NCBI GenBank assembly: GCA_027922465.2
Contig: BQMF02000589.1
Location: 175,012-239,011 of the forward strand
Reading direction: 5' to 3'
DNA from: Turritopsis dohrnii
Taxonomy: Eukaryota > Cnidaria > Hydrozoa > Anthoathecata > Oceaniidae
DNA length: 64,000 bases
The position numbers and the translations under genes are program-made. Below the pieces are notes generated by a model. It was not told the origin of the DNA, did not search any database, and saw only the letters and a program-made list of their open reading frames with translations. Positions 24,401 to 34,719 of this stretch are shown piece by piece (position 1 is the first letter of the stretch; every line of letters begins with the position of its first letter).

Positions 24401-25126
24401 ATTCAATTAGCAGGGATTTTGCTTGGTGAAGGTACCTTTGGCAGTGTTGAAGTTGCAAAATTTCCTGATATCACAAACGATTTGCTTGCAATAAAATCAG
24501 TGTCAACCAACCTTAGCAAACCTGTTGATATCTTAGCAGAGGTGAAAGTTTCCCATGCTTTAAGTGGGCATCCTAATTTTCCATATTGCTATGGTTTTGT
24601 GAAACCTAACAAAATTGTTTATCAACTTATCGGTGATGTTGATCAAGTGAGAACTTTAAATAAAGAAATGGGTAAAGAATCTGTTAATCCTCATCATTGG
24701 CTCACAATTTCACATCAAATTTGCCAAGCAATCAGCTTCATGCATGGCCTCTCAATTCTCCACAATGACATTAAAGCAAACAATGTGGCTCTGACAGCAA
24801 ACAATATCCCTAAAGTTATTGACTTTGGTAAAGCAACCCTTCTGCAATATCCTGCTGTGTATAATTTGTCTGACAAATCCAGAAAATTATATAATAAGCA
24901 GCATAGATACCTTGCCCACGAATTACGAAATGTATCAGGTTCAAAGCAGTCTTGCTTAACTGACACATACTCAGTAGGCTACTTGCTCAATTACATAGGG
25001 CATTATGAGAAGATGGAATTTTTATTTAATTTGGGGAGAAAAATGAAACATATTGATGTTAACGAACGAGTTTCATTAAAAACTGCAGCGAAATTTTTTG
25101 AAGACAAAGTTGATGAAATGAAATGA
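21499..25126 (+). CDS. Protein kinase carried by the EnSpm element, 4 exons, 425 residues
   Basis: Exons 21499-21566, 22315-22389, 23677-23739 and 24055-25126 join in frame through GT-AG introns, each leaving two bases of a split codon. Residues 1-70 are a basic, Ser/Thr/Pro-rich leader; 70-140 a Lys/Arg-rich helical region, possibly coiled coil or nuclear-localising; 190-425 the kinase domain. Seen: Gly loop GEGTFGSV (193-200), AIK lysine (216), helix-C Glu (231), catalytic HND..KANN in place of HRD (Asp307, Asn312), DFG (325-327), an AHE form of APE. All residues needed for catalysis are present, so it is probably active, likely on Ser/Thr. The C-lobe is short. The substrate is unknown. Inside the transposon, facing away from the transposase, it looks like cargo. 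An alternative is a host gene captured recently. Confidence 0.85.
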
Positions 25127-25768
25127 AACATTAAATCTGGATGTTAATTGTATTGTATGTTAGATTGATGATTGCTAGACGATTTTTTCATGTGTTAACC
25201 TTGTCTGTATACCGTATTCTCTCTAATAAGCGCCCGGACGCTTACAAAATTTTTTTGGAAATTACAGGGCGCTTATTAGAGATGGGTGCTTATAAAAATA
25301 TTTTGAAATGGTCATGCTAGCTGTGAACGAGGCATTGCTTTTTATCATAAAAGAATCAGACATTTTTAGACATCATAAAAATATAGTCTCCCGTTTCTAT
25401 TACAGAATTTTCGCTTTTTGTTCAAACTTCTAATTACCGCCCAGGCGCATTAACTTCTTAGTTAATGTTAAGTCACTCTAATAAGCGCCTGGGCGTTTAT
25501 TGGAGAGGGGCGCTTATGAAAAATCTTTTGACTAGAGGGGGCGCTTTTTGGAGAGGCTCTAGTTAGAGAGAATACGGTAAATAATATTATAATGCCATCA
25601 TAACCATAATGACGAAATATAGTTATCAGTTGTCAATCTTTCGTTACTGTTACTGATATTTCTTGACTTATGTTAACGATATTTTTCCTCTTCGATAATT
25701 TATTAATGGTACATTCTAAGGATTTGAAAAATTACAATTTTATTGAACTGATTATAACTGATCTATAG
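25127..25768. other. Spacer between kinase and coiled-coil gene, mostly a MITE
   Basis: Holds the MITE at 25212-25577. The first coding exon(s) and start codon of the following gene should lie at or upstream of this spacer but were not identified. Confidence 0.4.
25212..25577. mobile_element. MITE with TA duplication inside the EnSpm element
   Basis: Ends CCGTATTCTCTCTAA and TTAGAGAGAATACGG are inverted; TA precedes (25210-25211) and follows (25578-25579). The interior repeats a TAATAAGCGCC-type motif several times in both orientations. Non-coding. A TA duplication fits Tc1/mariner-type mobilisation. Confidence 0.75.
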
Positions 25769-27265
25769 AAGTATCGTGAATTTGCAAGATCATATCAACA
25801 AAAAGTTCCAGGAAATACATGATGTTGTGCTCAAACAACAACAGTCACTTGATGATCTCAGAAAAGATGTCGAGGTCATCAAGCAAAGGATTAGTGGGAA
25901 TGCAAGTGCTGGTGAACAAGACAAGCTACCTGTAGAGCTTTCTGTATGTGTATTTACGTTTAATCAATTAGCGTTATAACAAATGAGCATCTTCATTTCA
26001 CTAAATAAATAAACTCCGTTTTTATAAACTGTCAACTGAATTTTGAAGTTTAAAGTTTTCTTATTGTATTGTAGCAAATGATTCATGACATTTACAAGTC
26101 ACTAGATGACGAATCGCGATGGAAAATTGATGGAGAAAGGTAACGTTTTTCTTCTTTGTGTAAAGGACATTAAATGTATGGTTATTCACTTTTAATATTT
26201 TTTGCCCGTTTTTGCTATTAGATTTGATTCTCATCACAACACGTGGATAACGAACAACATCATCACGATGGTAAAAGACCAGAATTTGCAAGTCGAATAT
26301 AACGCGCAGCTCATGAGAAGTAAGTGAAAATCACACACTTTTGTGATACGACATTCTTAACGGATTCTTACAGTAATTTTGAATAATTGTTTGCTGTCAG
26401 TTTTAAATACAATTCTCTGCTTACTACGCTTTTGGTCCCTCTGGTGCCTAATAGAAAGGGAGAGGGGTATTTACATGTTCTCGAGAATGTCAAAAATGAA
26501 AATGAATGGAATTAAGTACACAATTTTTGTATGAAAGAACCAAGAAACATAGTTGCTATAAAACAAACTAGAAATGCGATAAAAAACGTTTGTCTTGGTT
26601 GAATGTTTTTCAAAAAATTAATAGCCGAGGTTGGGAATAAGAATGTCCCAGGTGAAAAAAAAATCAATTAGTTGGGGGGACGTCTATTAAAGACCAAAGA
26701 GCATTCATCTGTTTTCCATGTATTATGTATTTAGCATTGAATAAATGCTACACTCTTGAATTTTACTGAACAACAAATTTGACTCTTTTAGAAGCTTGCC
26801 GTACATATTTTCAAACACTCGCGCGGTCAGAAAGGAATCGCGGAGAAGAAAATTTTGACAAGATAAAGGAGGAAAAACGAAAAAATTCCGCCAGACATAG
26901 AGTAATTTTGGTTTCTTTTTTTTAACTCGTCTGATTTTTATTCGATGTAATCTCGATTTTACTCCTTCTATTCATAGCTTAAGAGTTATAGAAGCAAATA
27001 CGGGGACGAGGAGACCTGGAAGCTCATTCCTCCGGAGTTGATGAGCGATACAGAGGAGGATGAGTTTGGGAACAAAATTAAAAGGACCGTCATTTGGCGT
27101 ATCGATGCAGTGACAACGATGTGTCGTGAGAGTGATCGCGCCCGCAAAGCTAACTACATCTATGGCGAGCCGGTACTGAGAGGTCCTTCCAATAAAATTC
27201 CTCTTGAACTGATTAAACCTCAGTATCAATGTAATTTAGAGGAAGAGCACGAACAGGAAAGTTAA
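25769..27265 (+). CDS. Coiled-coil protein of unknown function, second cargo gene of the EnSpm element (5' end unresolved)
   Basis: Exons 25769-25943, 26075-26139, 26222-26319, 26792-26901 and 26978-27265 join in frame with GT-AG introns and end at TAA 27263-27265. The first exon starts at an acceptor, not an ATG, so an upstream exon is missing from the model. Seen: a heptad-like first exon (QEIHDVVLKQQQSLDDLRKD), then WITNNIITMVKDQ, a basic KIKEEKRKNSARHR segment, and a last exon with WKLIPPELMSDTEEDEFGN and VIWRIDAVTTM. The MSD/SEE..W pattern recalls a domain in accessory frames of other animal transposons, but I do not recognise a named family. Same strand as the kinase, 0.65 kb downstream, and within the transposon ends. 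Possibly a DNA- or protein-binding helper. Confidence 0.7.
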
Positions 27266-27714
27266 CTTAAGTCAAGCCAAGGTCGTTCTGTACATAAAAT
27301 TTCTTAAAACAGCATGTAGCAGCTGTTAACTTTCCTGTAGTCATTACATAGATATTTTTCCAAGTTTATTGCCTCTTTCAGAACCTTCTCTTTTTCTCTC
27401 TCTTCGCTTAAACCGTGTACGTTCATCTAGTTAGATATTCCCATTAGAAATCATTGCATACCATGTGATATTCGTGATGTTTCAATTGTAGATGCGATAA
27501 ATGTTAAATTATGAGATGTTTATTTATTTGAAATTTATAGTGAGGTCAATAGCGTTGTAAATATTCACAATTTTCAGTAAAGAAACTCGATAAAAATTTG
27601 TTTTTCATTACTTTCACTATTAAATGCATTGAAAATGGATCTGCGCATACAGTTGTAGGACAACCAATCGTACACGCGCACTCGGCACTATATTCCATGT
27701 TTTCTAGGCACCAT
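27266..27714. other. EnSpm right interior, no gene seen
   Basis: AT-rich DNA between the stop of the coiled-coil gene and the right subterminal array, presumably its 3' untranslated region. Confidence 0.4.
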
Positions 27715-27996
27715 AAGCGAGGTATGCGGTACGTATACCATGTCGCATATCAGTCATATCAAACGGTACACTATCCACGGATACGGCATGATATCATATT
27801 AGTGGCACACAGTATACATCCTCGTATACACAGAACGTATACATGTCGTATAACATTGAGATTAAAAAGTACATTTCCCACATGTATACGGTGTGATACG
27901 GTACGCTGCATACGATTGTATACTTACGTATATTTGTACATATGCCATAATATACGCCAGAGTATTCTATCGTATTTTCAATCATTTTGCGCAGTG
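27715..27996. repeat. Right subterminal repeat array of the EnSpm element
   Basis: Numerous GTATAC, CGTATAC and TATACGG motifs in both orientations run up to the GCAGTG tip, mirroring the left end. A 140-residue open frame across this array is a by-product of the repeats. Confidence 0.7.
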
Positions 27997-27999
27997 TTA

Positions 28000-30249
28000 C
28001 TTCTGGACTGCAACCATTAATGAATTTTTGAAATGATATAGTTAGTTCTTCCCAAAACCATCAACATCATGATTAAAACCATGAGTTTCATTTCTTCATG
28101 CTTTTTTTAATATTGCCTAAAAGAATAATGTTTCAATTGTAATACCGAAAAAAAAAAGAAACAAAAAAAAAAAAGGAAATTCAAGTACGTATTTATCCTA
28201 AAAACAATAACTAAGAAGAAAAATTTACACAAAAGATAAAAAGTCACAAATAAAATCATAAATTCAAAGTTATATACCTAGGCATAGTACGTAAACGATT
28301 ACCATAACACAAAATATGCATAAACGGGATAAAATATAAACTTAAGAAAAATACAGCCAACAACACTTATTTTTTGTAAGATAGTTTCATTGCACAGTCA
28401 TTAAGTAAGTAAATCTTAAGTAACCCTCTCGACATTATAACCCATCATGTGCTTCATTTCTATTTTAACAGATCAAAACATTAAAAAAACATATACAAAA
28501 AACCTAATCATGCTATGACGAAATCTAAAGAAAAACAAAACAAAGTAAAAGAAACTTTGAAAATGTATTAACCTTACAAAAAATAATTAAAAACACAAAC
28601 GTAATGACAGAATTAGTATAGCTGAAAAATTTTTAACATATGAAAACATTCGTGGAGCCATTTTTTATTTCCAGTTCAAAGCTCCTCTCTGCTGGAAAAT
28701 TCAAAACACAACAGTAAACATTCCTCTTATCCTTTATGTATCCACTAATACTAACTGTGTTTAACTAAATAGATACTATTTTAACTTTACCTCTCAATAC
28801 CAATTCACATCATCATAATCATGTTAGTAAACAATATTGATGATGATCTGTAGTAGCCATTATCAACTTCTAAACTCTTTACTTTCTATATTTCATACCT
28901 GTAAACAAATTAATAACACTCGATTTACTTTCCAGGATACTTTCCTATTGTAAACATACACTTTCTCCTTGCTTACTACTGCAATTCCACTACCATTTTT
29001 ATACAGTGAAAGTCATAAAAATGCTTTCTTCGTAACTTCATAACTGTGGAGCCATTTTGAATTAAATAAAATAAGGAACAGCAACTTCGTTACCAAAACA
29101 AATCATTAACTGCTCGAGGGACATGCATCTTAATGATTTGATCGTTTTAACTCTGTTTTTACTCTCTTTTAACGCTGTATTTACTAAATCCGTTTGACTC
29201 ACGTACTTACGTATATTACTTTATATCTTTTCCAAACAATTTCTCTCCGAAAAGAAGTAAAACCATTTTCTTCACCAATGTAAATAAACAGCATCCTTCT
29301 GCAGCCATTTTTAAACAACTTCAACTTCATCTACACTACTCTACTGCTGCACTCCCATAACTATTTGATAACTATAAAAAGAAATACGTAAACAGCTCGT
29401 AAAATAAAAATAGACTTTCTTCATCTCGTTTAGTTCTTCGTTTCGTTTTCCTCTGAAAAAACCTATATATAAAAAACAACATCTGTGTAAAAACTCACCT
29501 AAGCATGTGCTATACCTGTTCTTTTATTAATCTAAAATAAAATCTAAAATACAATAACAATAAAAGTTTAACAATAAATTGATAACTAAAACGTAAACAA
29601 ACATTTAAATACATTTAAATACTAACTTGTTCTTCTATTAATCAAAAATAACAGTTTTATAATAATACCTTTTGTTCGTTCGATCTTTCTGCAGCTAATT
29701 TTTAAAAACTTCACTGCACTTCTTCTGTATATCTAAATATGATTTTTCATTGTAAACAAACAACTAACCCGTGTTCTTTTATTAGCTAATAAGAGTAAAA
29801 GTTTAGCAATAAACACGATAAAAAAACGTTTTATAATAATAACAATACCCTTGTGCATACAAACCTGTGTTTCTTCATCAGTTCTTTCGTCGATTTGCTG
29901 CCTAAAACAATCAAATTTAAATCAAAATATTCGTATACAAAAAGAAACACGTCTTCTTCGCGAAGTTTCTTGCTCACGAAATGATCGTTGACAAATTTCG
30001 AACGATTAACATTGCATTGCTCGCACTCCTCCAAAGACGTTTTTCGGCTGATTTCCACTGCGCAAGCCAAAAATAACAAAACGGAGGAGCATATACTAAT
30101 CGCGAAAAATCAAAAAAATCACTCTCGCTTTGGCGTGGTTTTACGACAAAAAGGGAAAAAATAAGAAGGATTTGACCGTGAAAAAAAAACAAATATGTCA
30201 CTCTCTAAAATAAAAGTGGTATGCACAAATGCGAATTAGTATAATAAGA
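28000..30249 (-). mobile_element. Larger Helitron (copy A), 5' portion, continued from 15269
   Basis: Reverse complement of 37818 to about 39670. Its minus-strand 5' end is TCTTATTATACTAATTCGC at 30249, preceded by A as expected for a Helitron. AT-rich and non-coding. Together with 14981-15269 it makes a roughly 2.5-kb element split by the EnSpm insertion. Confidence 0.75.
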
Positions 30250-30306
30250 TATGCATAATACCACCTGCACAAATGGTTTTTTTGTTACTTATATATATAT
30301 ATGCAT
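30250..30306. other. Short junction between Helitron copies
   Basis: AT-rich join containing ATATGCATAATACCACCTG, which is repeated at about 30300-30315, and a (TA)n tract. Confidence 0.4.
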
Positions 30307-31049
30307 AATACCACCTGCTCTGTATCACTGTATCAATAAACGCCAAATTTCCTTATAAACGGCTCGTACAACTTGTTTTCAACCAGATGCAGATTCGAGG
30401 TCACAACCTCTGGCAAAACCAATCTTTTATCAGTGTAACAATACACTCAAAACGTAGAGAGAGAAAACTTCAACTTTTTATTAGCTTTTGTTTTAAAAAA
30501 GTTGCGTGCTCTAACATGGGTGCTATCAAACGTAAGGGGGAAATGGTTTCTCTTCTTAAAAAGATCACACGGGAGGCGAGAAAGAAAGGCACGTGCTAAA
30601 TGAATAAAGTGAATAAAAAAACGTTCGATCTGAAGCGCATAACAATTAAAAAAAGAAATTAAATTATTAAAAGAAAAGCAAAAAAATATTTTGTTTCATG
30701 ATACTCTTTTTTTACCTATCGGTTTTTAAACATTTTGATTGCTAGAAAAAAAAGTTCACCCGTCTCAGACAGTCAGGCAAGGATGCGTTAGGACACACTG
30801 GCAAACATGCTGCCACGTTCTGCCACTGCTGCTTTTTGTCCAAACTGTTTAATCAGCTAGTTTCTTTGTATTTAGTTGATGTAATGTTTTCAAAACCAAC
30901 GTAGTCAACGTAGTCCTTGGAATATAAAACTAACAATAATAATAAAAACAAAACGTTATTCCTATTAGTTCATCAGCCAAAAAAAGTCACGTTCGATTGG
31001 GGTTGCAATGTATTTGCTTCCAACTCACGTCGCACGCAAAAAAAGAAAT
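30307..31049 (-). mobile_element. Helitron fragment interrupted by a non-LTR retrotransposon
   Basis: Reverse complement of the body of the elements at 39975-40838 and 44013-44867. It lacks the hairpin/CTAG end. It stops at an A-run plus GAAAT (31038-31049) and resumes at 34191 with exactly the next Helitron bases, running to about 34214 (start of a CTACC motif), beyond which the Helitron 5' tip is lost. Confidence 0.8.
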
Positions 31050-34000
31050 GCAATGGTTTCCGAAGATGGCGGACGCAAAACCGTCGCTCCGTAGCCGATT
31101 TCGAGAAGAACCTGGAAAAGTTAACTAAATCATCACAAGAAGTGAACAGATTGATCTTAGTTAACAAGACATTCATTTCTTCTCACTAAAAGAAAAAATT
31201 CAACGAAACGAAATTGAAGATACGCTTCAAGACTCGATTTATCTCTTGTAATTGGAATTCATCACCTGTCACACCTGTTCCGGAATTCAGAGAACAGAAA
31301 AAAATGAAAGAATCCACGATTAAAACAACGATACTAGTGAATGCGACCGATGAAATAAAGGAGACGGCTGTTGAAGAGGACGCAAGCAAACCAAACCGTT
31401 AACCAAACGCCCCAAATCGACGCCCATGTGCAACAATGTATTGAGCCTTTAAGTTCGCAATGTTCGGAATGTCACAAGATCCTTAAAAATGAAAAAGGAC
31501 TTCGAATAAACATCAAAAAATGCCCTGTGATACTTAGAAAAGGGAAAGATCTAATGCAGCGAGAAGCTATTGCATTGACGTCAACCGATTCAACCGGCAA
31601 AACTGAGGCCGCATCGATTCCTTCTTCGCGCTTTGTTTGGGGAGAAAAGTCCGAAATAGAATTTGCAAACATCCTTGAATTCGCTTACGAACGAATAGTA
31701 TTCTGGCGAAGAAACATGTTCCTGCTTCCGTGCGGTAATGCGGGGAAGAAATACATTAAAGAAACTACGAGACTGCTTAATCATTTCATCGACGATACTC
31801 CCATGAAAGAAATTTCTTTAAAAGCGATAATGGTTATGCCTGCTTTGCTTCTTCAAAAGCCGTCTCGAACTTCGAAAAGTAAAGATCATGCAGCAGCATT
31901 AAAAAGACGATTACTTCTATGGGAACAGGGTTGCATAGCCGATCTCATTGAAGAGGGTGAAACAATCCAAGCTCAATTAAAGTCGAATCATTCGCGAAAA
32001 TCAATTGCAGACATCTCAAAACAATTTGTGGAGAAAATGTCAAAGGGTAACATTAACGGTGCAATAAAACTCTTAAGTAACAATATGGAAAACGGTATAT
32101 TTCCACTCAACGAAGAGACGTTACATCAACTACGAGAAAAACACCCATCCGCAAGAGAAGCACATGAAGATTTACTTTTGACAGACACACCGATAAAAAT
32201 CCACCCGATACGATTCGAGGAAATAACAGCAGACTCCATTCGCCAATCAGCTCTGAAAACGAAGGGTGGATCAGGACCCTCTGGTCTTGATGGTAACAGA
32301 TGGAAACATATCCTGACATCGAACAGTTTCCATAGTGAGTCAATTGATTTATGCGGAGCAATTAGCAAAGACATTATGTACGGAACAACACTCTTCGACT
32401 TCGCTCGAAGCACTGATGGCTAGTCGGTTAATTCCATTAAACAAAGCTCCAGGCGTGAGACCGATAGGAGTCGGAGAAGTGCTGAGGAGAATAATCGGAA
32501 AAACGATAGCGAGAACTCTTAAACCAGACATAAAAAACTCTATAGGCTCTTTACAAGTTTGTGCAGGGCAAGATGCAGGGTGCGAGGCAGCGGTTCATGC
32601 TGTGCGTCGTATATTCGAACAAAGTGAAACGGAAGCTGTAATGCTAGTTGACGCAGCCAATGCTTTCAATAACGTAAACCGGAAAGTTTTTCTGCACAAT
32701 GTCAAGATCATCTGCCCTTCCATCTCTACCTACGTCGAAAATTGCTATAAAGCCGAATCAAGATTGTTCGTTATCGGTGGGGTGGAATTGAAGTCTGCCG
32801 AGGGAACAACACAAGGCGACCCCATAGCAATGTTTATATATGCAATTGCAACGATCCCGCTTATCCTCCAGGCTGTTGATTTCCTGGAACAGTCAAAATC
32901 AAACACAAAATCAGCTAGCTACGCTGATGATATGTTTGGTGCTGGAACAATCGATGGCTTGAAAAAGATGTGGGACTTCATCGAACAAAAAGGTCCAAAA
33001 TACGGATATTTTCAACAAGCAACCAAAACATGGCTAATTGTCAAGACAGAACATCTTCAATATGCAAGACAAGTCTTTGCTGGAAGCGGTGTGAAGATCT
33101 TGCTAAGATAGAATTTCAAAACTCGTTTGAAATTACGAAGCAACTTGAAGATGACATCATCGCACAAAACCGACAAAGTAGCGTTTCTGATAAAAAAACT
33201 AAAGATGTGAAAAGAATGATAAAGCAACGAAAGATGGAAAGAAATAAACTGACACTCGAGAAGATTCGCAATTCCATCAGCGACGAAAGGAGAAAGCTTC
33301 TCGACATCAGCAATGAAAAAGGAGCTTCACTTTGGCTAATAACACTACCACTGACTGACGAAAGTTTCCAACTTGACAAACAATCGTTCTGGGATCTCAT
33401 CAAGATTCGGTATGGCCACAGTCTTTCCCGTCTACCAGAAAAATGTGGATGTGGAGCCCCTTTCAACCTGCAACATGCGTTATCCTGCAAGAAAGGTGGC
33501 TTCATAACACAGCGTCACAATACACTACGCGATACAACTGCGAAATTGTTGCGGGAAGTTTGTACTGACGTCAAAGTCGAGCCATTACTGCACCCACTCA
33601 CAGGAGAAGAATTCAAAGAAAGAACAGCCAACCGACAAGAGCAAGCAAGACTCGACGTCTCCACAAGAGGATTCTGGAGTCCCGGCAAGAAAGCATTTTT
33701 AGATATAAGGGTTTTTAACCCAATAGCAGGAAGGTATGGGAGGATGGACCTCAAAAAGACGTACGAGATCAACGAGAAAGAAAAGAAAAAATCCTACAAT
33801 GAAAGAATTCAAATGGTAGAGCAGGGTTCGTTTACCGCTCTCGTATTTAGTGCAATGGGTGGTATGGGACGAGAATGTTATGCATTCTACAAGAGATTGG
33901 TCGAACTGATCGCAGAAAAACGAAAACAACCAGTGAACAATATCACCCAGTGGATTCGACGCAAAGTTTCCTTTGCTCTCATCAAATCGCTAGTGATCTG

Positions 34001-34178
34001 TGTGAGGGGTACACGAAAGACGTGGTGCGAAGATCCATTGGTGCAGTCACTCAACAACGACGCAAGAGACTGCGAGATTTCATCCGAAATCAAAATTTAA
34101 TTTTTATATTAAATAAATCCTTGTATACCAATTTTATGACTAGTTAACCAGTGTAATAAGAAAACGTTTAAAAAAAAA
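31050..34178 (+). mobile_element. Non-LTR retrotransposon inserted into the Helitron
   Basis: Flanked by a direct repeat AAAAAAAGAAAT (31038-31049 and 34179-34190), with an A-tail (34170-34185 includes part of the duplication). The 5' leader is about 320 bp and the 3' leader about 70 bp. It encodes a reverse transcriptase with C-terminal endonuclease (separate entry). The sequence is inactivated. Confidence 0.85.
31371..34100 (+). pseudogene. Reverse transcriptase/endonuclease polyprotein of a non-LTR element, broken
   Basis: Three frame blocks. 31371 to about 32360: an N-terminal zinc-finger-like CSECHKILKNEKGL whose expected His is Asn, and the RT N-terminal region (GGSGPSGLDGNRWKHIL). About 32360-33095, shifted one base: RT core with RPIGVGEVLRR, motif A VDAANAFN, motif B TTQGDP and motif C SYADD. 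About 33097-34100: linker, a CCHC-like CGCGAPFNLQHALSC and a PD-(D/E)XK-like LDVSTRGFWSP..FLDIRVF. Family: elements with a restriction-like C-terminal endonuclease (R2/R4/NeSL-type). The second junction is not a simple shift: compared with related proteins as I remember them, roughly 130 residues are missing there. The annotation describes the remnants only. Confidence 0.8.
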
Positions 34179-34214
34179 AAAAAAAGAAATAATTTCGCTC
34201 ACAACTCAATCTAC

Positions 34215-34449
34215 CAAAACAAACTCAGGCTTACAGTAGTAGTGTTTTGCTATGGAAAGTAACATTAAAAGGAAGCCATGAATTCAGCATAAGCTCAATC
34301 TGTTTACAGGACTACTTTTCCTGCTAGTTAGTTGGTCATCACTAGAGGGTGTGAACACACAGCCTATATTTTCTAACCTCCTCTATAAGCATCCAAAGTT
34401 GATCATAATGTTCTTCATCAGGCTGTTCAGATGTTGGTGAATTTGCAGC
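34215..34449. other. Spacer, no feature seen
   Basis: AT-rich DNA between the Helitron remnant and the minus-strand exon at 34450. Confidence 0.4.
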
Positions 34450-34719
34450 TTAAACGTTTCCTGGCAGCAACAAACTATTTTGCAGTGTACTAAATTCATT
34501 TTGGGTTTGTTGTTGTTGTAGCACCAGTTGCTGCTTTCTTAATTTGAAATCAGCGAAAAATCGTTTATTGGCTGATATTTTGTTGTCTTCTCTTTCAGCC
34601 CAGCCATCATCCTCTTCATTGTTTATGGCTAGTTGCGTTAAATGGATATGGTTTCTGTCCATCGTTAAAATATTTTTTTTACTTGTGTTTCTGTGAAGTG
34701 CTTTGATCAACTGAAGCAC
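34450..34719 (-). CDS. Possible terminal exon of an unidentified gene
   Basis: A minus-strand frame of 89 codons ends at TAA (34452-34450) and is preceded by a good acceptor (pyrimidine tract then AAACAG ending at 34720). It encodes a charged, Gln-rich helical peptide (FFADFKLRKQQLVLQQQQ). No upstream exon or start codon could be matched, so it may be a relic. I do not recognise the family. Confidence 0.35.
   Translation of the reverse strand: MLQLIKALHRNTSKKNILTMDRNHIHLTQLAINNEEDDGWAEREDNKISANKRFFADFKLRKQQLVLQQQQTQNEFSTLQNSLLLPGNV

Larger units (their letters stand above)
15270..27996. mobile_element. Complete 12.7-kb EnSpm/CACTA transposon carrying a kinase gene and a coiled-coil gene
   Basis: Seen: begins CACTGC and ends GCAGTG (imperfect inverted repeats over about 30 bases); TTA is duplicated at 15267-15269 and 27997-27999; GTATAC/TATGCG-rich subterminal arrays lie inside both ends. 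The same host repeat without the insertion is present at about 39660-39700 (minus strand), which fixes the boundaries. Interior: EnSpm transposase (minus, 17076-21101), protein kinase (plus, 21499-25126), coiled-coil gene (plus, 25769-27265) and two MITE-like insertions. Known: CACTA elements have CACTA/CACTG tips, 3-bp duplications and subterminal repeats bound by element proteins. All three gene models keep frame, so the element may be recently active. Confidence 0.92.

Noticed and set aside
27598..28020. 140-codon plus-strand frame
   Set aside because: Composed of the GTATAC subterminal repeats and the CACTG end; His/Arg/Tyr-rich because of repeat composition.
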